Origin: SIAJ01 sp036266155 | GTDB lineage: Bacteria > Planctomycetota > Planctomycetia > Gemmatales > Gemmataceae | NCBI GenBank assembly: GCA_036266155.1 | Contig: DATANR010000264.1 | Location: forward strand, 1 to 24,665 | Direction: 5' to 3' | Length of the DNA: 24,665 nucleotides | Shown: one piece after another, positions 6,450 through 13,572 of the stretch | Numbering within the stretch: the first letter of the stretch is position 1 | Layout of the letters: every line of letters begins with the position of its first letter | The notes under the pieces: generated by a model | What the model was told of the DNA's origin: nothing | The model's input: the letters and a program-made list of their open reading frames with translations, nothing else | Database searches by the model: none | Made by a program: the position numbers and the translations under genes

Positions 6450-6668
6450 ATGAAAGCAGCCAAACGACGCGGCCGGCCGAAGAAGGATTCGGCGAAGCGC
6501 AAGACCGCCAGCCTCTTGCTGAAGATGGAAGAAAACGAGAAGGCCGGCTTCAGCGCCGCCGCTGAACTGGCCGGCGCTCCGCTATCCGTGTGGATTCGCG
6601 AGAGACTGCGCGCGGCCGCATCTCAAGAACTGAAGACGGGTGGCAAAGAGGTACCGTTTTTGTCGTGA
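6450..6668 (+). CDS. ribbon-helix-helix-like DNA-binding protein
   Basis: The product is 72 residues from the ATG at 6450 (MKAAKRRGRPKKD); an upstream ATG at 6429 falls before the likely -10 element. A basic N-terminal tail is followed by a strand (about 19-26, TASLLLKM), helix (27-41, EENEKAGFSAAAELA) and helix (45-57, LSVWIRERLRAAA). This is the order of Arc/MetJ-type repressors and relaxosome accessory proteins of the MobC type. There is no Shine-Dalgarno and the predicted transcript would start at or next to the ATG, so it may be translated from a leaderless mRNA. The position divergent from the transposase suggests a transposition regulator. The 3' end overlaps the convergent gene by 46 bp. 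Confidence 0.55.
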   Translation: MKAAKRRGRPKKDSAKRKTASLLLKMEENEKAGFSAAAELAGAPLSVWIRERLRAAASQELKTGGKEVPFLS

Positions 6669-6910
6669 GCCAGAGTCGGTCGCTCATCAGCCAATACCTT
6701 GGCTTCTGACGCCGAGACGGGCAGGTCGTCGTTCGGCGACCTCTTATGGGCTTCGCAAAAAGGATGGAACTCGACTCGTGCGTGGACTGGCCACTTCAGG
6801 CCAGCGGTATCGATTTTGATGCCCTGAAAGTCCCGGAAATCGTGCACTCCTGTCGTGGCAGGAACGCCGCATACTTCGCAATAGAACTTGGAATCGACAT
6901 CGTTATTCAT
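6623..6910 (-). CDS. small Cys/His protein, probable zinc binder
   Basis: The product is 95 residues. A CxxC pair (C11, C14 in YCEVCGVPAT) and a later C52-x2-H55 (HPFCEAH) provide four candidate metal ligands, resembling HNH-like or cross-brace zinc folds without the nuclease residues. The start ATG is at 6910 and the tail overlaps the convergent ribbon-helix-helix gene by 46 bp. Divergent from the 6955 gene across a 44-bp AT-rich spacer. I do not recognise a named family. Confidence 0.5.
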   Translation of the reverse strand: MNNDVDSKFYCEVCGVPATTGVHDFRDFQGIKIDTAGLKWPVHARVEFHPFCEAHKRSPNDDLPVSASEAKVLADERPTLAHDKNGTSLPPVFSS

Positions 6911-6954
6911 GTCATTGCCTAAAACAGAATAAGAAAACTTTAAGGCGAAAAATC

Positions 6955-7218
6955 ATGAAAACCTTCCGGCGAAAGCAAGACAGTTTCCGGGCTCGCGATA
7001 GCTACGGCAACGAATACGAGGTCTCCGTTTACGTCGATGTCACTAGCGGGACAGTGAGCGGCGAAACATGGGAATCGCCGGGCTTCACCACCTCCGAAGC
7101 AATTGGCGTCACCGGCCCTTTTCAGGGACAGACGCTTCGTGTTTCTCGTGTTGATGGCGATGGCGATTACCAACTCCACGTTCTAGTCGGCACGCTAAAG
7201 CTGGATCGAATTCCCTAG
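6955..7218 (+). CDS. small beta-rich hypothetical protein
   Basis: The product is 87 residues: a basic start (MKTFRRKQDSFRARD) and then strand-forming segments (NEYEVSVYVDVTSGTVSGET, TLRVSRVDGDGDYQLHVLVG), consistent with a small beta-barrel. An AAGGCG precedes the ATG by about 8 nt. It is the last gene before the right-end repeats of the element, and its stop is only about 10 bp from them. No family recognised. Confidence 0.45.
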   Translation: MKTFRRKQDSFRARDSYGNEYEVSVYVDVTSGTVSGETWESPGFTTSEAIGVTGPFQGQTLRVSRVDGDGDYQLHVLVGTLKLDRIP

Positions 7219-7227
7219 TTGCTGACC

Positions 7228-7288
7228 CTGATACGAAATTCCGCAACCCGATACGTAACAGGCTGATACGAAAGGTTGCGTAGCAAAG
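7228..7288. repeat. right inner repeat of the element
   Basis: Positions 7250-7288 are an inverted copy of 2467-2505 (37 of 39 identical), and weaker similarity extends to about 7228. Three close repeats of the GATACG(A/T)AA type are visible at 7229, 7250 and 7264, followed by GTTGCGTAGCAAAG. No direct repeat flanks this inner copy, so it is a subterminal duplicate rather than the physical end. Confidence 0.65.
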
Positions 7289-7314
7289 TCCCCATTCGGA
7301 AGTCGATCGACCCC

Positions 7315-7347
7315 GACTGAGCCGTCCCGGTTCAGGAACGGCTAGTC
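7315..7347. repeat. bulged inverted repeat within the right end
   Basis: GACTGAGCCGT (7315-7325) and ACGGCTAGTC (7338-7347) pair with one bulged G around a 12-nt loop. It lies between the inner and outer copies of the right-end repeat. It could terminate transcription of the 6955 gene or the DUF1501 gene, but no T-run follows on either strand. Confidence 0.35.
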
Positions 7348-7353
7348 AAGTTT

Positions 7354-7420
7354 GAGTTTCGTAGCAGCCCCGCATGTTCCGTCGCAAACGCCGCGCGGCT
7401 CGGCGTTCCGTAGCAAAGTC
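7354..7420. repeat. right outer terminal repeat of the element
   Basis: The outermost 16 bases read inward as GACTTTGCTACGGAAC and match the left end at 14 of 16 positions. A further degenerate unit (TTTCGTAGCAGCCCC, starting near 7357) lies inside. Between 7300 and 7420 I see no gene. This end abuts the right copy of the 9-bp direct repeat, which is why I take it as the real boundary. Confidence 0.6.
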
Positions 7421-7429
7421 GTCCCGTGG
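7421..7429. repeat. 9-bp direct repeat, right copy (putative target-site duplication)
   Basis: GTCCCGTGG, identical and same-strand to 2456-2464. Downstream bases to 7502 are non-coding and contain no further repeat that I can see. Confidence 0.65.
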
Positions 7430-7502
7430 TACTGTCAAGAGAGCCTTCTTCGACCGTCACCTTAGACGTTTCCTTCGGATTGATCCAGCATCTAGCTGAT
7501 GG

Positions 7503-8858
7503 CTAAATCAACTCGCGCATCGGCGTGTAATCCGCGTCGACCAGATAGTGCGGCCGGCCGCCATGATCTTTGACTGTGGTGCGCGTTGGGTCGATGCCCA
7601 GCGTGTGGTAGAGCGTCGCGAACACTTCCTGGAAGTGGACCGGGCGGTCTTTGGCTTGCTCGGCCAAGCGATCAGTGCTGCCGATGACCTGGCCGGTCTT
7701 CAGTCCACCGCCCGACAACATCGCACAGCCGACCGCGGGCCAATGATCGCGGCCACCTTCCTTATTGATCCGCGACGTGCGGCCAAATTCGCCCCAGACG
7801 AGCACCGTGACGTCCTTGTCCATGCCACGCTGTTGCAAATCCTCGACCAGTGTGGTGAGCCCGCGATCTAGCATCGGCAAATGATGGCGCGCGTTTTCGA
7901 ATGTGGTCCCATGAGGCTTACCGTGCCAATCCCAACGTCCGTATGCCAGTGTCACGACGCGGACACCAGCTTCGACGAGTCGACGGGCGGCGAGAAAATA
8001 GTCGTTCAGCAAGGGACCCGCGTCGCCATACCCGGCAGGCTCCGGTGAGCCTCGACCATAGAGGTCGCGAACACGTGGGTCTTCCTGATCCAGATCGAGA
8101 GCCGCGGCCAGTTTGTTTGAAGTTAGGATCCCCAGGGCTTGACGAGTGTACTCATCGGCGTCGGCGAGGTTGCCCGTCGCGTCGGCGTCGCGGCGAAACG
8201 TATCGAACCGTCGCATCAAATCTTTGCGTGAATCGAGTCGATCGACCGTGATCCCCTTCAGAGCCATGTCCTCCATGCCGTCGGCATTCGGCTTGATCGG
8301 CGCGTACGCCGGCCCTAGGAAGCCGGCCGGCCCGGCATTGGCCCAGGTCGATGTCTTCATCTTCGGCGACAGGCCCACGAATGGTGGCATGGCTTCGACC
8401 ACCGGGCCTTGCAGCTTCGCAACGATAGAGCCCAGCGACGGCCAGCCGCCGCCCGGTTGTGCTTGCTGGGTTCGACCGGTGACACACTGAAACGCGGCGT
8501 GGTGCCCCTCGGAACCGACGAGCGACCGGATGACCGCGAACCGGTCCATCATTCCCGCCAACTTCGGCAGGTGTTCGCAAATGTCGATGCCCGGCACGTT
8601 CGTGCGGATCGGATTGAATTCGCCGCGAATCTCAACCGGAGCCGCCGGCTTCAAATCGACCATGTCCTGGTGTGGCGGACCGCCGGACAGGAAGATCATG
8701 ATGACGGACTTGTGCGAACGCGTCACTCCGGCTTGCGCCTCCGCGCGCAGCAATTGCGGCAGCGACAGCCCGCCCAGAGCGAGGCCGCCCACGCGCAGAA
8801 AGCTACGCCGCGATACGCCGGAACACGATTGCTGCGGAAGAGGTCGCACGAGTTTCAT
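7503..8858 (-). CDS. DUF1501 family protein, Tat-exported
   Basis: The product is 451 residues. I start at the ATG at 8858 (MKLVRPLPQQSCSGV) because it places a twin-arginine signal (RRSFLRVGGLALGGLSLPQ) at residues 19-37, followed by a RAEA cleavage region; the frame is open to 9038 but the extension is not signal-like. The body carries hallmarks of the sulfatase-like DUF1501 family: IFLSGGPPHQDMVDLKP, WDWHGKPHG and GEFGRTSRINKEGGRDHWP with candidate metal-binding Asp/His residues. The protein should act outside the cytoplasmic membrane; its substrate is not known. Planctomycetes carry many copies, usually next to a DUF1549/DUF1553 partner. Here that partner is absent and copA lies upstream, 133 bp away. 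Confidence 0.9.
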   Translation of the reverse strand: MKLVRPLPQQSCSGVSRRSFLRVGGLALGGLSLPQLLRAEAQAGVTRSHKSVIMIFLSGGPPHQDMVDLKPAAPVEIRGEFNPIRTNVPGIDICEHLPKLAGMMDRFAVIRSLVGSEGHHAAFQCVTGRTQQAQPGGGWPSLGSIVAKLQGPVVEAMPPFVGLSPKMKTSTWANAGPAGFLGPAYAPIKPNADGMEDMALKGITVDRLDSRKDLMRRFDTFRRDADATGNLADADEYTRQALGILTSNKLAAALDLDQEDPRVRDLYGRGSPEPAGYGDAGPLLNDYFLAARRLVEAGVRVVTLAYGRWDWHGKPHGTTFENARHHLPMLDRGLTTLVEDLQQRGMDKDVTVLVWGEFGRTSRINKEGGRDHWPAVGCAMLSGGGLKTGQVIGSTDRLAEQAKDRPVHFQEVFATLYHTLGIDPTRTTVKDHGGRPHYLVDADYTPMRELI

Positions 8859-8991
8859 TCCGTCGGGACAAGTCGTTTGGGAGAGGAGATAAAGTCTAAC
8901 TGATCTGTCGAGCGAAATACAGGGAAATGCACGATGTTGGTTGATTCCGAAATGTGGAATTCGCTTTTGCTGGGGTGGGAGGCGGCTGGAC

Positions 8992-11286
8992 TCAATTTGG
9001 CAATCGTTGGACGGCAAAGCCACGAAGGCGCAGCGCATTAGTAACCACGCTCACACTCGACAATGCCATCGTGGCCGACGCGATAATCGGGCTGAGGGCC
9101 CAGCCGGTGAACGGATAAAGGACGCCGGCCGCCAGCGGAATGCCGAGCACGTTGTAAACGAAGGCAAAGAATAAGTTCTGCCGAACCGTCCTCATCGTCG
9201 CCCGCGAAAGCGCGATTGTCCGCTCGACGCCGGCGAGATCGCCTTTCACCAGCGTGATGTCGGCTGATTCGATAGCCACGTCCGTTCCCGTGCCCATCGC
9301 GATACCGACGTCGGCTTGTGCGAGCGCGGGGGCATCGTTGATGCCGTCGCCAACCATCGCGACGATTTCGCCCTCGGTTTGCAAGGCGGCGATGGCTTTG
9401 GCCTTGCCCTCCGGCAACACACCGGCGAAAACGCGCTCGATGCCGGCCTGGTTGGCCATCGCCGTGGCTGCATCCACTGTGTCGCCTGTGAGCAGCACAA
9501 CGGTCAAGCCCTCCGCACGCAGGCGGGCAACGACGTCGTGGGCACCGGGCTTGAGCTGGTCTGCGATCGCGAGCGTTCCCGCGAATTGACTGTCGACCGC
9601 CACGAAGACGGTTGTCTTGCCCGCCCCCGCGATCTCCCGATCCTCGCTGACGGCGACAGCATTTGCTTCGAGCAGACGACGGTTTCCGATCAACACCGGC
9701 AGGCCTTCGACGCGTGCCTTGATTCCCTGGCCCGGAATCGCTTCCACATCAATCGGCGACTGGAGGTTCAAACCGCGCTCCGCGGCGGCACGGCAAATCG
9801 CGGCGGCGAGCGGATGTTCCGAAGCGCGTTCGGCCGCGGCCGCAATGTGCAGTAGTTTCTCCTCCGCGAACGGGCGCCGGGGGCGGAACTCCGTAACCGT
9901 CATCTTGCCTTCGGTCAACGTACCGGTCTTGTCGAGCACGACGGTTGTCACCCGTTGCGCACGCTCGAGGGCTTCACCATTCTTGATGAGGATGCCGGCC
10001 TGGGCGCCGCGGCCGGTGCCGACCATGATGGCCGTGGGCGTGGCCAGACCCAGCGCACATGGGCACGCAATGATCAGCACGGCAACCGACGCTTGCAGCG
10101 CCTGTGGCAGCCGCGATTCATGTGCTGCGTATGCGAACCAAGTTATGAAGGTCAGGACGGCAATGCCGATCACCACCGGTACGAAGATGCCGCTGATCCG
10201 ATCGGCGAGCCGCTGAATGGGAGCCTTCGAGCCTTGTGCCAGTTGAACGAGCCGGATGATTTGCTGGAGCACGGTGTCGGGGCCGACCTCGGTGGCGCGA
10301 AGTCGAAACGCACCCGTCGTATTCAGTGTTCCGCCAATGACTCGATCGCCGACAGTCTTCGCAATGGGCATTGGCTCGCCTGTCAACATGCTCTCGTCGA
10401 CGGCGGACGAACCGTCTTCCACGACGCCGTCAACCGGGATGCGCTCTCCGGGTCGGATCAGCACGCGGTCGTCGACGCGGACCTGCTCGATCGGGATTTC
10501 TTGATCGCGGCCATCGCGTTCGATGTGAGCCGTGCGGGGAGTCAGGCCGATCAGCGCCTGGATCGCGCCGCGGGCCCGACCCGTGGCACGCGCTTGCAAC
10601 ATGTTGCCGAGCAGGATCAAAACGATGATGGACGCCGATACCTCGAAGTACACGTCCGGCAGCGGCGTGGTTTTGTGCGCATGACCGGCGTCGGTCGAAG
10701 TGAACCAGTTCGGTGCGATCGTGGCGACGACGCTGTAGCAATAGGCGGCCAGCGTGCCAACCGCGACCAGTGTGTTCATGTCGGCCGACCGGTGACGTGC
10801 CGCAATCCAGGCGCCCTTGAAGAAGGCCCACCCGGCCCAGAACAGCACCGGAGTTGTCAAAACAAGTTCAAGCCACGGCCGGGCCGGAAACGCCAGAGCC
10901 GCTTCCCACGACGGCACGATGTGCCCGGCCATTGCCAGGGTCACGACGGGCACAGTCAGGAGGGCCGCCACGATCAGTCGAAGGCGAAGGCGGTTGAATT
11001 CGGCCGCGAGCAACTCGGCGGTGTGATCGTGCGTCGTCCGCGTCGAACCCGCTTCCGAGACGACCGCATCATAACCCTCTTGGCGAACAACGTCGCGAAG
11101 TGCCGCGGGGTTAGTGGCGGCGGGATCGAATTCGACCGTCGCGCGGCCGGTGGCAAAGTTGACGCCGGCCTTCGCGACGCCGGGCGCTTCGATCAGCGCT
11201 CTCTCGATTCGTGCGGCGCAGGCCACACAGTGCATGCCCAGCACGGGCAGATCGAGCGTGGCGATCGGCAGGCTAGTCTGCGGCAT
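8992..11286 (-). CDS. copA: copper-translocating P-type ATPase (P1B-1)
   Basis: The product is 764 residues, full length for the family. One heavy-metal-associated domain has its CxxC at C20/C23 (GMHCVAC). Eight membrane helices are expected. The ion-channel motif is C408-P-C410, the phosphorylated Asp is D452 in DKTGTLTEGK, the SEHPLA motif marks the nucleotide domain, and D647 and D651 sit in GDGINDAP. The last helices have N-x6-YN-x4-P (NLFFAFVYNVLGIP) and MALSS, the signature of Cu(I) transport. The enzyme exports Cu(I) from the cytoplasm using ATP. No copper regulator or chaperone gene is adjacent. A hairpin that covers the Shine-Dalgarno sits in the leader, which may set expression. The gene follows the prolyl oligopeptidase on the same strand by 57 bp. 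Confidence 0.95.
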   Translation of the reverse strand: MPQTSLPIATLDLPVLGMHCVACAARIERALIEAPGVAKAGVNFATGRATVEFDPAATNPAALRDVVRQEGYDAVVSEAGSTRTTHDHTAELLAAEFNRLRLRLIVAALLTVPVVTLAMAGHIVPSWEAALAFPARPWLELVLTTPVLFWAGWAFFKGAWIAARHRSADMNTLVAVGTLAAYCYSVVATIAPNWFTSTDAGHAHKTTPLPDVYFEVSASIIVLILLGNMLQARATGRARGAIQALIGLTPRTAHIERDGRDQEIPIEQVRVDDRVLIRPGERIPVDGVVEDGSSAVDESMLTGEPMPIAKTVGDRVIGGTLNTTGAFRLRATEVGPDTVLQQIIRLVQLAQGSKAPIQRLADRISGIFVPVVIGIAVLTFITWFAYAAHESRLPQALQASVAVLIIACPCALGLATPTAIMVGTGRGAQAGILIKNGEALERAQRVTTVVLDKTGTLTEGKMTVTEFRPRRPFAEEKLLHIAAAAERASEHPLAAAICRAAAERGLNLQSPIDVEAIPGQGIKARVEGLPVLIGNRRLLEANAVAVSEDREIAGAGKTTVFVAVDSQFAGTLAIADQLKPGAHDVVARLRAEGLTVVLLTGDTVDAATAMANQAGIERVFAGVLPEGKAKAIAALQTEGEIVAMVGDGINDAPALAQADVGIAMGTGTDVAIESADITLVKGDLAGVERTIALSRATMRTVRQNLFFAFVYNVLGIPLAAGVLYPFTGWALSPIIASATMALSSVSVVTNALRLRGFAVQRLPN

Positions 11287-11294
11287 CGGCGAAA

Positions 11295-11336
11295 GCCCCC
11301 TGCATCTATTAGACCATCCAAGTCAATGCAGGGGGC
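11295..11336 (-). promoter_or_regulatory. 11-bp hairpin covering the copA ribosome-binding site
   Basis: GCCCCCTGCAT (11295-11305) and ATGCAGGGGGC (11326-11336) pair perfectly around a 20-nt loop. Because the repeat is palindromic, the copA transcript carries AGGGGG in its 3' arm; it ends 8 bases before the copA start and is the only Shine-Dalgarno candidate. The structure also lies 8 bp past the stop of the upstream prolyl oligopeptidase gene and is followed by CTTTCG, so it may double as a weak terminator or a protein-binding dyad. Confidence 0.5.
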
Positions 11337-11343
11337 ATGCAGC

Positions 11344-13425
11344 CTATTTCAACTGCTTCCACAAGAACGTGTAAGCCAGCGCCGACATGAAGGCCGCTTG
11401 CTTGTTGTCCGCGGCACCGCCGTGGCCGCCTTCGATGTTCTCGTAGAGCAGCACGTCGTGGCCCATTTCCGTCATGCGGGCCACCATCTTGCGGGCGTGA
11501 CCGGGATGCACGCGGTCGTCACGCGTCGACGTCGTGAACAACGTGCGCGGATACTTGGTCCCGGTCGTGACGTTGTGGTACGGCGAGAACGTGCGGATGA
11601 ACTCCCATTCCTTCGGTTCATCCGGATTGCCGTACTCCGCCATCCAGCTTGCGCCGGCCAGAAGCTTGTTGTAGCGCTGCATATCCAGCAACGGCACCTG
11701 GCAGACAATCGCGCCAAAGTGTTCGGGGTACAGCGTCAGCATGTTGCCCATGAGCAGGCCGCCATTGCTGCCGCCCATGGCTCCGAGGTGTTTGGTTGTG
11801 GTTACCTTCCGCCTCACGAGATCCTCGGCCACAGCCGCGAAGTCCTCATAGGCCCGGTGGCGTTTCTCCTTGAGCGCCGCCTGATGCCACTTTGGACCGA
11901 ACTCGCCGCCGCCGCGGATGTTGGCCACGACATAGACGCCGCCCTTTTCCAACCAAGCGGCGCCCGTGCCGGCTTGATAGGCGGGCTGAAGAGAGACTTC
12001 GAAGCCGCCGTAGCCGTACAACAGGGTCGGATTCGCGCCGTCGAGCTTGACCTCCTTGCGCGAAACCTGGAAGTACGGGACCTTGGTGCCGTCCTTGGAG
12101 ACAGCTTCGTGTTGGCTGATTTCCAGGCCTTCCGACTTGAAGAAGGACGGGCCCGACTTCAGTTTTTCGGCCGGCTTGCCGCTGCCGAGCGTTCCGAAGT
12201 AAAGGCTCGACGGCGTCAGGTAGTTCGAACCGGTCAGGAAGTACTCGTCCGATTCGTCGGCGTCCACGGCCGACGCATGCACACTGCTGAATGGGGCCGC
12301 GCCGGGCAATTCCTCGCGTTTCCATTGGCCATCCACATGCGAAAGGACGTACAGCTTGTTGACCACGTTGTCGAGTTCGTTCAAGACGATCTTGTGGAGC
12401 GTCGGTGAGTAGCTGCCCAGCGACTTGCGGTCGGTCGGCTCAAACAACACGTCGAAGTTGCGCTTGCCCTTCATGAATGCTTCGAAGTCGATCGCGAGCA
12501 GCGAGCCGGCCGCGTACTTCTTGCCCGCGACCGTCCAGTCCTTGCGCGGCGAGATGAACATCCACTCGCGGTGGAACGTGGCCGTCGCGTCATCGGGCTT
12601 GTCGAGCTTGACGAACTTGCCGTCGCGGCGAACGTAGCTTTCGTCCGTGTAAAACGTCAGCGCCCGGTTGGCGAACTCGCGCTCGAAGCCGGGGGTCAGG
12701 TCCCATTGCGCGCCGGCGGCGACGTCTTCGGCCTTCCCTTCGAAGACAAGCGTCGCGTCGGCGAGCTTGGTGCCGCGCTTCCATTCCTTCGTCAGTCGCG
12801 GGTAGCCGGAGGTCGTCAGCGTGTTGGGCCCAAAGTCGGTGCTCACATACAAGGTGTCGCGGTCGCGCCACGAGATCTCGCTCTTGGCCTCAGGCACCGT
12901 GAAGCCGTCCCTGACGAATTCCTTGGTCGTGACGTCGAACTCACGCATGACCGCGGCATCAGCGCCGCCGCGCGACAGGGAAACCATGCAACGCTCGTAT
13001 TTCGGCTGCAAGAAGTGGGCGCCGTGCCAAACCCAGTTCTCCTTTTCCTTCTCGCTCAAAGCATCCAGATCGAGAACGACTTCCCAGTTCGGCTTCTCCT
13101 TGCGATATTCCTCGAGCGTCGTGCGCCGCCATAGGCCGCGCTTGTTCTTGTCGTCGCGCCAGAAGTTGTAGAACCACTTGCCGTCCTTGCCGATCATTGG
13201 GATGCGATCCTTCGAATCGAGGATCTTGAGCAGCCGATCGTTGAGCGCGTTGAACTCGGGCGTGCCGGCCAGCTCGCCCTTGCTGACGGCGTTGCGCTCC
13301 TTGACCCAGTTCAGGGCCTTGTCGCCGGTCACGTCTTCGAGCCACTGATATGGGTCTTTCGCATCGTCGGCCCCCGTCGCGATGCCACAAGCAAGCAATG
13401 GAATCACGGTCATCATCCGGTACAT
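11344..13425 (-). CDS. prolyl oligopeptidase family serine peptidase (S9A)
   Basis: The product is 693 residues, the usual length of S9A enzymes. A short hydrophobic N-terminus (MYRMMTVIPLLACGIATGA) looks like a signal peptide, so the enzyme is likely periplasmic or exported. The KDPYQWLEDVTGDKALNWV opening is typical. A beta-propeller (about 70-430) precedes the alpha/beta hydrolase domain. The catalytic triad is visible as S553 in GGSNGG, D637 in STRDDRVHPGHARKM and H668 in EGGHGGAADNK. The family cuts short peptides after proline. Divergent from the desaturase gene (147 bp between) and upstream of copA on the same strand. All key residues are present. Confidence 0.93.
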   Translation of the reverse strand: MYRMMTVIPLLACGIATGADDAKDPYQWLEDVTGDKALNWVKERNAVSKGELAGTPEFNALNDRLLKILDSKDRIPMIGKDGKWFYNFWRDDKNKRGLWRRTTLEEYRKEKPNWEVVLDLDALSEKEKENWVWHGAHFLQPKYERCMVSLSRGGADAAVMREFDVTTKEFVRDGFTVPEAKSEISWRDRDTLYVSTDFGPNTLTTSGYPRLTKEWKRGTKLADATLVFEGKAEDVAAGAQWDLTPGFEREFANRALTFYTDESYVRRDGKFVKLDKPDDATATFHREWMFISPRKDWTVAGKKYAAGSLLAIDFEAFMKGKRNFDVLFEPTDRKSLGSYSPTLHKIVLNELDNVVNKLYVLSHVDGQWKREELPGAAPFSSVHASAVDADESDEYFLTGSNYLTPSSLYFGTLGSGKPAEKLKSGPSFFKSEGLEISQHEAVSKDGTKVPYFQVSRKEVKLDGANPTLLYGYGGFEVSLQPAYQAGTGAAWLEKGGVYVVANIRGGGEFGPKWHQAALKEKRHRAYEDFAAVAEDLVRRKVTTTKHLGAMGGSNGGLLMGNMLTLYPEHFGAIVCQVPLLDMQRYNKLLAGASWMAEYGNPDEPKEWEFIRTFSPYHNVTTGTKYPRTLFTTSTRDDRVHPGHARKMVARMTEMGHDVLLYENIEGGHGGAADNKQAAFMSALAYTFLWKQLK

Positions 13426-13572
13426 CTGGCGTCCCTCGATTCAGTTCGAGTGTCTGAAGCAAGCCTATCTGTTTCCGGTCGATTGGCGATGGCGGCTCCG
13501 TTCGCGGTCTCATAAGATACGGAGCTTGCGGGTCCGCCCTTTGGCCCCGATGCCTTTGCCTCGGAGCCACGG

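Larger units (their letters stand above)
2465..7420. mobile_element. putative transposon of about 4.96 kb carrying small accessory genes
   Basis: The boundaries come from three signs. A 9-bp direct repeat lies just outside both ends. The terminal inverted sequences (left GGCTTTGCTACGCAAC, right reverse complement GACTTTGCTACGGAAC) agree at 14 of 16 positions. Longer subterminal repeats also lie inside both ends. The element encodes one DDE transposase with a SWIM zinc finger (5078-6334), an XRE repressor, a ribbon-helix-helix protein and several small unknown proteins in both orientations. It separates a decaying beta-helix gene from the 3' side of a DUF1501 gene. That this transposase moves this element is inference. 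The known families this recalls usually have one-gene elements, so it may instead be a passenger or part of a composite. Confidence 0.6.

Noticed and set aside
2463..7293. The inner right-end copy (7250-7293) as the true element boundary
   Set aside because: It matches the left end best, but the bases outside the two ends (CAGTCCCGT and ATTCGGAAG) are not duplicated, whereas the outer end has an exact 9-bp repeat.
7218..7430. A CRISPR-like repeat array
   Set aside because: The repeat units differ in length and orientation, spacing is irregular and no cas-like gene is present.
2444..7502. Restoration of a full beta-helix gene by removing the element
   Set aside because: Joining the flanks at one GTCCCGTGG copy gives an open frame back to the DUF1501 stop, but without a plausible start, ribosome-binding site or signal peptide.
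9955..12408. An 817-codon open frame on the plus strand
   Set aside because: It lies antisense to the well-supported copA and prolyl oligopeptidase genes, spans their junction, and has the His/Arg/Gln-rich composition typical of a shadow frame in GC-rich DNA.
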